Part shown: positions 57,881 through 64,000 of the stretch, in pieces
How the letters are laid out: each line of letters starts with the position of its first letter
Position numbering within the stretch: the first letter of the stretch is position 1
Assembly: GCA_964019425.1 (NCBI GenBank)
Contig: OZ025791.1
Location: 62,001-126,000 of the forward strand
Reading direction: 5' to 3'
Length of the DNA: 64,000 nt
DNA from: Flectonema sp. DT1601
Lineage: Eukaryota; Euglenozoa; Diplonemea; Diplonemida; Diplonemidae
Notes under the pieces: generated by a model
What the model saw: only the letters and a program-made list of their open reading frames with translations
Databases searched by the model: none
What the model was told of the DNA's origin: nothing
Program-made: the position numbers and the translations under genes

Positions 57881-58951
57881 TTAGGTGTTAGACAGCCACC
57901 TTGTAGCGTGGAGGTCATTGTAGCCAAGCCCGAGAAGCTTTTCGAAAGCAGAAGCAAAGTTACCAAAGAAAATCGCCTCATTGTAAGCAAACGTTCGAAC
58001 AATTGAACTCAACGCAGGGTCTGCAAGTAACGCAATATCGATAGGAAGCATAGTCAGATCGCCATCCTTATTTTTGTAAACTGTTGGCTCGCCTGGATTG
58101 CTTTCGAGATGCCATTTGTTTTCAATGAGCTCAACAAAATAATCGCTATCAAAAACAAATCTTTTTGTTGAATGCTGACCGTCAACACCTGAAAAGTATT
58201 TATGAATTCCTCCAACAGTGTGACCACCCATCAGAGCTACCATTTCTGAACGGTTAAAACCGAGACGAGAGAAAGTATTTTTCAAGTGATTGACTCCCTT
58301 GTGTGGATCCGGCACCTTACCGAGAAGATCTTTTTTCTCCACGTCAAGAGGTCCATCTGTACGGCCATAGTGATAGGTGATTCGAGGACCTCCCAAATCT
58401 TCGACTGAAACACAGCCTGCGAGTGCAATTAAATCAGCCCAACTGATCTGATGTTTACTTTGAATATTCTTCAGAAGTTGAATAGAGCGTTCCATTCCTC
58501 TGTTGCAGGGAAGTCTGGAATAAATACAACCGCTATCAGCTAGGCATCCGTTGAGGCGACCAGTTCCATCATTTGAATATAAGCAACATGATTGCCAAGC
58601 AAGTCGAATAAAGATTGGAGCTGTTCCGTACTTTGTGTTGAGAATTCTGATATCCTCCGCAACTTCGGATACAGAAAAGGGAGCCAACCAGTCGCCCATG
58701 AGGATCTTAAAATCTTTGTACCCAATTGCAAGAATTCCAATAATCGGGATAATCATCCACAAAGTTGATTTACTTAAATCGATTTTCATATTTTCCTTTG
58801 ATGAACCTTTTTGTTCCTCTCCACTTTCCGTGTCCGGTTTGTTTACTTGAAATCTCCTTTGTCTAGACAGCACACAACCAACTTCACAAGTTCTCCGCAA
58901 CCCAAGTCTCGTTGTTCCCGCGATCCTCATGCGAGCCACCCTTCCCAACAT
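57881..58951 (-). CDS. Membrane-anchored ascorbate-peroxidase-like protein lacking key catalytic residues (356 aa)
   Basis: The ATG at 58949-58951 is chosen because no earlier ATG exists in frame and a strong acceptor lies 23 nt upstream. The N-terminus (MLGRVARMRIAGTTRLGLRR) is Arg-rich and free of acidic residues, like a mitochondrial presequence. A membrane segment lies at about 62-78, then a class I heme peroxidase domain. The layout matches the hybrid ascorbate/cytochrome c peroxidases of trypanosomatids, which face the mitochondrial intermembrane space. The proximal heme ligand is kept (ALMGGHTVG, His244), as is the distal Arg116 and Trp119, but the distal His is Gln120 (RLAWQS) and the Trp of the usual GPWT motif is His260 (GVDGQHS). 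Normal peroxide activation is therefore unlikely. It may bind heme and act otherwise, for example as a sensor or a modified peroxidase. Confidence 0.85.
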   Translation of the reverse strand: MLGRVARMRIAGTTRLGLRRTCEVGCVLSRQRRFQVNKPDTESGEEQKGSSKENMKIDLSKSTLWMIIPIIGILAIGYKDFKILMGDWLAPFSVSEVAEDIRILNTKYGTAPIFIRLAWQSCCLYSNDGTGRLNGCLADSGCIYSRLPCNRGMERSIQLLKNIQSKHQISWADLIALAGCVSVEDLGGPRITYHYGRTDGPLDVEKKDLLGKVPDPHKGVNHLKNTFSRLGFNRSEMVALMGGHTVGGIHKYFSGVDGQHSTKRFVFDSDYFVELIENKWHLESNPGEPTVYKNKDGDLTMLPIDIALLADPALSSIVRTFAYNEAIFFGNFASAFEKLLGLGYNDLHATRWLSNT

Positions 58952-58974
58952 CTGATGTGCCAATTCGGTAAGTT

Positions 58975-59010
58975 CTGAGCAGAGTGAGATGATAAGAAAG
59001 ACAAGCTTCA
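58975..59010 (-). promoter_or_regulatory. Splice-acceptor-like tract before the peroxidase-like gene
   Basis: Minus strand reads TTTCTTATCATCTCACTCTG then CTCAG, with AG at 58976-58975. It is the clearest pyrimidine tract in the cluster, 23 nt before the ATG. A second AG abuts the ATG itself (CACATCAG). Confidence 0.5.
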
Positions 59011-59098
59011 AAAAAGAAAATTAATCAGGTGACTCATCTTACGGTAAACACCCTCGAGGGGATACATCTACTCCGTTAGTGACAAACCAACAAATATA

Positions 59099-59287
59099 TT
59101 AAAACACGATATCGGAAATAGCCTTCCTCATTGCAACTGTGAGGCGATCAGCAGCCCGCAGGGGGCCGACACCATCACAAGCTGCTGCTCTCATCTGATA
59201 AAGAAAATCAGAAATTATCAATAAAATAATTAAAAGAAAAACAAAACGATAAACAAATAAATACTCTATTATAGACCATTCTTTCAT
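59099..59287 (-). CDS. Possible 62 aa single-membrane-span protein
   Basis: An ATG frame of 62 codons with a hydrophobic core (FVYRFVFLLIILLIISDFLY) and a neutral-to-basic tail (RAADRLTVAMRKAISDIVF). It lies between the CorA-like and peroxidase-like genes, on the cluster strand. The tail is preceded by a good acceptor (TGATTTTCTTTATCAG), so an alternative reading makes the last 31 codons a terminal exon joined in phase to a frame ending ...ETRILNFQ at about 59,297, with a hydrophobic stretch upstream. Neither reading is proven. Family unknown. Confidence 0.3.
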   Translation of the reverse strand: MKEWSIIEYLFVYRFVFLLIILLIISDFLYQMRAAACDGVGPLRAADRLTVAMRKAISDIVF

Positions 59288-59824
59288 TTACTTGGAAATT
59301 AAGAATCCGTGTCTCACCGACAAAAGATACCAAAACAACTAAATAGAAACCTATTACAAGTCTAAACGTAACTCGAACAGAATCCAGAGATTCTCTTATC
59401 GCAATTCGATGTTGGTGTCAAGTGACACCTTCAGCAGGCTCGTTAGATTTGACGAAAAATAGAGCTGCGCGGATATTAAGAAATCTAAAAAAAAAGTAGA
59501 AAAAAGAAGAAATAATTAAAACTAGTTATGTCTGTTCAATAGAAGACTACACAGCACATAAAATATAAACACCGACAACTTGCTTTTGATACAACAGAAC
59601 GACAGATTACGGATAACTAATATTCTACGCTCTCTCAGCGGGGTGATAACTTATAAAGTACTCGACAATGATCACTCGAAGGTTTTTCGTTTTCAATCAG
59701 ATTTCGTACAATCATTTGGTCAGTTTGGTCACTCTGAGCACGTCAAGTAATGATCGCAAGACAACAGGGCGGGTTTCCTGATGAACATGTAATGAATTTC
59801 TTCCAACTTCCAACTGCGTTCACA
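59288..59824. other. Intergenic or exon-bearing stretch between transporter and peroxidase-like genes
   Basis: A very strong acceptor-like tract (TTCTTCTTTTTTCTACTTTT, then TTTTTAG) ends near 59,490 on the minus strand. Frames behind it lack an ATG. It may be the start of the small gene at 59,099-59,287 or a non-coding transcript. Confidence 0.35.
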
Positions 59825-61344
59825 CTAGACTGCCAATGCTTTTCGTTCTCTTCTTTCGTACCTCCTATACAGTACGAGAATAGCTATCGTCAACGCGAAG
59901 AAGCTGATTGTTGCTTAGTTTAATTTGAAGACTAACATTATGAAACTTGTCTAATATTATGAAACGTAAAGTAGGACTAATAAAAACACACCTACACAAG
60001 ATTCCATAAAAAGGAATCTTACCGTCTTTTTGCCAGGGGACTTCAACATTCATTCCGAACAGAGAGGTAATTAGAGTCATTGGAACAAAGAGGAAGGCGA
60101 GAAATGACATCTTTCGCATCGCTTCGTTAGTCTTGTTAGCACCGATGGCCGCCTGGACTGATACCCCCGCGAGATAATTTGAACTCGCCTGAACAAGGAT
60201 ATCTCGCGAGGAATCCAAACGACCGAGCATCTGATTAATGTGATCCAAAACATCTCTGTATTGAGGTTGACGATAAAGTTTATTTTCTTTTATTATCGAT
60301 TCCTTTAAAACAAGTAATCTGCGCAACTCATTAATGTGTTTTCGGGTTCGCGCCATAATGCGTGTGGCATCGTCTAGCTCTGGATTTCCTCCCGAAAGTT
60401 GTAAAATGAGTTCGTCCACTTCATTTGCAGCGTCCCAAAGACGTGCAACTCTCGGAATTAGCGCGTCAACAATCCCGTCAAAGTAACAATAAAATAACCA
60501 GGTTGGGTTCATCATTCGAACTCGGTTGTCTTTGTGTTTCTTCTTTCTCGATCTGCTGTCGATTACTTCTTTGCGAATCCTTCGGAGGAGTTCATCGAGA
60601 GCGACGAATGGCTTGCTGTGGATTGCAATAAAACAGTCAGACAACGTAAGACATGATATCCTCGAGTCATCCCAACCATTCCCTCTTTCAGAAGGCCACT
60701 GTCCCATCAACATTGCGTACTTGTAGTGTCCGAACCGTTCCAATTTCTCAGGACTGTCTTCTGTAAACTGTGGTTGTGTATTATTCAAAACGTTGAAAGT
60801 GTTCTTAATAAACAACAGTCCTCGGTGAGTATTTCCGAAGATATTTTTATTTATAAAACAAACATACCATGTCTTCGATTGTTAGCTCGTGAAGCAGAAA
60901 CATCTTTCCCATCTGTCGAATCTCATCACAAGTCAATCCCTGAATGTCAAACCAGTGGAATGGCGTCGCTTCTCTCTTGACGACTCTCTGACTAGTTGGA
61001 GACCTGATGTTTGCGTTCAAAAACTCGAAAATATCGTTGAACGAGTTTAAAGAGAAACTGCTGCAAGACCCGTCCAGTTCTTGACGTACAACCCAACAGT
61101 GAAAGTTGTTGCGAACCACTTCGTGCTCGAGAGTCATCAAATGGGAGCTGGCGCTCGGTCTTGCTGCAGGTTTCGCTGGTTCTTCGTCAAAAGATTCGTC
61201 AGATTGGATTTGAATTGTGACCTCGTCGTCTGTCCAAATCTGATCTGTTTGATATGTGTCCATCTCATCAATTTCTACATCAACTCCATTCTTTTCACTA
61301 TAGCCGTAGTCATAGCAATCCTCGTACTCATCTTCAACTTGCAT
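59825..61344 (-). CDS. CorA/Mrs2-type divalent cation transporter (441 aa, two introns)
   Basis: Exons 60868-61344, 59998-60767 and 59825-59903 join in frame, with introns of 100 nt (GTATGT...CACAG) and 94 nt (GTGTAG...ATCAG). The protein has an acidic N-terminus, a soluble domain with the CorA hallmark LHELTIEDM followed after the splice by TEDSPEKLERFGHY, a long helical stalk, TM1 (FLAFLFVPMTLITSLF) and the signature GMN before the periplasm-like loop. Exon 3 supplies TM2 (FFALTIAILVLYRRY) and a basic tail. Without exon 3 the frame lacks TM2, which supports the splice. CorA proteins are homopentameric magnesium channels, and some relatives carry zinc or other ions. No mitochondrial signal is seen, so it may lie in the plasma membrane or another organelle. 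The start lies 15 nt after an acceptor-like AG. Confidence 0.85.
59904..59997 (-). other. Intron 2 of the CorA-like gene
   Basis: 94 nt, phase 2, donor GTGTAG (weak), acceptor GCAACAATCAG. Joining yields a complete second membrane segment, which is the main support. Confidence 0.65.
60768..60867 (-). other. Intron 1 of the CorA-like gene
   Basis: 100 nt, phase 0, donor GTATGT, acceptor ACAACCACAG. Joining removes an in-frame stop and restores the ED-x-E-KLE-F motif of CorA proteins. Confidence 0.8.
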
Positions 61345-61379
61345 TGTTACGTCATATTTCTGTTGAATTGGTAAATTAA

Positions 61380-61967
61380 AACATAAAAACCAACTCTACT
61401 CACTAAGAGAATACTTAGAGAGCTGACATCTTTCATATTTAACTCGTGAAGAATGAGAGATGAATTTGTTATTTTATAAAACAAGCTTTCCAAAAAAAAA
61501 AAACTGAATTCCGCAGCACACAGTAACGGTTCACTTCTAATATAATCCCATTTGAGGTAATCGTGTGATGTGGTGGTAGCATCAAGTGAAGTTAGTCGGC
61601 AGGACTATCGCTTGTCACACGACAACAACCTGAAACAGGATCTCAAGGACTCTATTAATTTAATTTAATTTAATTTAATTATTTCTGTTGACATGTCATT
61701 CCTTTGATGTGATTGTATCGGCAAGTTGTGTAGAAGAATTAGTGAAGAAAATGTTTCGAAAGAAAAGTAAACTTTCTTTCAGAATTAAAGATCACAAAGT
61801 TCAAACCAAACAACGTTTCGATAAATTAATTTAGGAAGGCAACACACGACTTGAGAACTAATAATTAGATATTGCAGACGGAGTTCCCCATCTCTTTCGG
61901 ATGCAAACAAAATACTTAACTATGTATGTTTAATAAAGGGTTTTTAGGAAGACAGAAGAATATTTTT
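61380..61967. other. Intergenic region between transporter and STIMATE-like genes
   Basis: No gene recognised. It contains a TTAAT microsatellite (about 61,654-61,680) and a more complex stretch near 61,560-61,640. No tRNA or snRNA could be identified. Confidence 0.5.
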
Positions 61968-63372
61968 TTAGCGACCACCGCATTCAGAAAGAATAGCAGT
62001 CGTATCATTCTTTGAAAACTTTCGAATGGCAGTCTGGTAGTTGCTTCGTAAGATGACAATCGATTCGCGTTTCAGGACCAGCAACTCTGAAGGAGTGCCG
62101 CAAGTTAGTTTATATTGTACGAAAAGAGAAGAGAAAAAATACTGACAAAAATTAACTGGCGCTCTACGTGTATCAAACATGGTCGTGTTCCCTATTGTTT
62201 GTTTGTTACTTTTGTCTTTATTTTGGCTTACATTGTTAAGTCTAAACAACAGAACAAGAGTGAAGGGAAACATAACATACGTATCACTGTCCATCTCTAC
62301 TGGATTCTCTGGAACTGGGATCGGAACGGAAAGAGTCATTTGTTCTTGTCGATCACCAAAACGATGGGAATCTGGACCCCACATAGCATCAGCGATTAAA
62401 AAGATCGGTTCTGGTGCTGGTTGATCAGGTCTATATTCTCTACCTGTAGCAGCTAATGCATCCTCGTCGAAACGGTGCAATCCCTTTCCTCTCTTTTTAG
62501 ATTGCAAGAAACTGTCTTGAATCCAAAGTTGTGTTGCACACATAATGAATGGGATGATCATCATCACAGTTATCAATTCTAAAGTGTGTCCGTGTTCTTT
62601 TGTGTGATCTTCTAGAGGGCCAAGGATCCAACTTCCCCAAGCAGCGAGGGGTCTTTGAAACATCCAAATTAAAAGACCTTTCATGACGACAGTTATGATA
62701 ACAATACCAATCCACAGAATCAACTGGAATGCCCACCTCTTTAAAGATGTACAGGTTAGAACATATAAATCTCCATAACTGTTTTATTTATTGAAATTGA
62801 ATTATATGAAACTTGTTTTCTACTCAAAAAAGAAGATTAACACACTCTCCAAAATCTAAAATTCCTTTCGGATCAAGTTGGTGAACTCTGATAATTCTTT
62901 CAATAATCCTCAGCAATATGTAAGCAAACAGAACACGAACAGTGGTGTCGAAGATGATATTTACGAAATACCAAACGCAGGGGGAAACATCGTCGGCTGC
63001 GAGAAGCGATGCGACGACCATGTTTCCAACGTGAGCGATGAAGAAACCACCTCCTCTGTTTGTTAATTGTTGTTATGAAGTGTCAGAGGAATTGATAAGT
63101 AATGTGTTTATTGAGTTGTATTACTTTTATAAACTCTAAACCAACAGAACAACATACTGTTTAGTAGTATCCAAGACAAACACTCGAGTTGGTCTTCGAG
63201 TGCTTTTTCCATCCTTCGCTTCCATTCTCCATTTTGTAATCAGCGTAGCGAAGGCCAACACTCCGAGCAGCGCTTGAATGAGGTAATCGGTTACACTTTC
63301 AATGATTGTGCATGCATGAACATTCTCTGATGGTGACAAGAGAGCCGCAATACCGCCCGATATGTCTCCCAT
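61968..63372 (-). CDS. STIMATE/TMEM110-like multi-pass membrane protein (multi-exon; C-terminus unsettled)
   Basis: Exon 1 (63158-63372) and exon 2 (62846-63055) join in phase across a 102 nt intron (GTATGT...AACAG); exon 3 starts at 62736 after a 109 nt intron (GTGTGT...AAAGAG). The joined product shows family landmarks in order: FLIQALLG-like first membrane segment, LDTTKQGGGFFIAHVGN, SPCVWYFVNIIFDTT, LDFGEWAFQ, and ELITVMMIIPFIMCATQLW with QDSFLQ. STIMATE is an ER-membrane protein that promotes STIM/Orai calcium entry at ER-plasma membrane contacts in animals; related proteins occur in protists, where the role is not known to me. Past about 62,285 the frame reads through a probable intron (donor GTATGT at 62,280; branch-like ACTAAC; acceptor TTCAG at about 62,087), so the last residues are uncertain. 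The ATG lies 6 nt after CCACAG. Confidence 0.75.
62737..62845 (-). other. Intron 2 of the STIMATE-like gene
   Basis: 109 nt, phase 2, donor GTGTGT, acceptor TTAAAGAG. The join GE|W is supported by the family pattern FGE-x. Confidence 0.7.
63056..63157 (-). other. Intron 1 of the STIMATE-like gene
   Basis: 102 nt, phase 2, donor GTATGT, acceptor ACAAACAG. The join produces DTTKQ-GGGFF, matching the conserved DTSKQ region of the family. Confidence 0.8.
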
Positions 63373-63378
63373 TCGATA

Positions 63379-64000
63379 CTGTGGCAAAAATAAAATAACA
63401 ACAACTACTACAACCTTAACTGGGAAAGTCTCTTAGACGTTCAGAACTGATGACTTCGGTGAGTTGACTCGGTGAGAAGTAGAATTCCCACGTAGGCGTC
63501 ATTGTATCTGTGGAAAGAATTATTTTCAACTCAGCAACAGGATGCGACTTCGCAGAACGCTGGTCTCGGCACCCTGACTGCTTTCTAAGTTTACAAACAA
63601 CAGACTCGCCAGCGAGCTGTTAATTTGATTCGGATCGAGCACAAAAGAAATGCAAAACCAACTGTACGGATGAACAAACTGACAACAAAAAACAATTGAG
63701 GGGGTGGAAACAACTGTTGGTTATGTTCTCAGGCATTGCAGTAAATACGAACCACTCGCACTGCAGGTCAGTTTCGACGAAGTCATCCGAAGTAAGAAGA
63801 ATCTTAATTCCGGTGACAACTGAGCACCGGGAGGGCTATCAACTCACCGTTGAACCACTCGAACAAAACAATCAGAACTTTCCATTCGTCGGACACTTGA
63901 CGTAAAAAAGAATTTCAGTTTCAATTTTTCGATTCATTTCATTCTATTTCTTCAGTTTATTTATCTTAACAGCTTCTCAACAATTCAGTTAAGAAAGAAA
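63379..64000 (-). other. Upstream flank; possible last exons of an off-window gene
   Basis: Mostly unassigned. On the minus strand a short open stretch (63849-63895, reading SDEWKVLIVLFEWFN) ends at a good donor (G|GTGAGT at 63848) and could splice to an acceptor CTGCAG at 63,761, with a stop near 63,729. This would be the 3' end of a gene lying mostly beyond the right edge. The evidence is only splice consensus and a short frame. Confidence 0.25.

Overview
The window is nuclear DNA from a eukaryote, most likely a flagellate protist. The best guess is Euglenozoa (relatives of kinetoplastids, diplonemids and euglenids), at moderate confidence. The reasons are: every recognisable gene lies on the minus strand; most start codons sit 6-30 nt behind a pyrimidine-rich stretch ending in AG, as expected for spliced-leader trans-splicing; the cis-introns are short (75-109 nt) GT-AG introns; and the gene content (membrane-anchored hybrid-type ascorbate peroxidase, HAMP-containing receptor cyclases) is of a kind known from that group. 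No spliced-leader RNA gene, rRNA or tRNA was found, so this placement is inference.

Positions 1-39,875 are a head-to-tail tandem array of a unit of about 5.4 kb: seven full units (5,366-5,479 bp) and a truncated eighth at the right edge. The left edge lies outside the window. Neighbouring units are almost identical and differ mainly in microsatellite and minisatellite length. Each unit holds one convincing open reading frame, on the minus strand, for a 391-397 residue protein with a signal-peptide-like N-terminus, a Thr-rich then Asn/Ala-rich low-complexity stalk, a Cys-containing helical region and a transmembrane segment near the C-terminus. I recognise no family. About 4.2 kb of simple-sequence-rich spacer separates the ORFs.

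Positions 39,876-45,227 are a junction zone without a convincing intact gene. It holds unrelated sequence, a second rearranged fragment of the array unit (40,502-40,709), a decayed minus-strand coding remnant, and a plus-strand fossil with a tyrosine-recombinase-like motif.

Positions 45,228 to about 63,400 are a compact co-oriented gene cluster (all minus strand; transcription runs right to left). In transcription order it has a STIMATE/TMEM110-like membrane protein, a CorA-like divalent cation transporter, possibly a very small membrane protein, an unusual ascorbate-peroxidase-like protein with a mitochondrial-type presequence, a polycystin-2-like cation channel, a SIR2-family protein, a HAMP/cyclase-like receptor, a small CCCH zinc-finger protein, and a second HAMP/cyclase-like receptor. 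Several concern calcium, cation or cyclic-nucleotide signalling at membranes. If transcription is polycistronic, adjacency alone does not show shared function. The array ORFs lie on the same strand and could belong to the same transcription direction.
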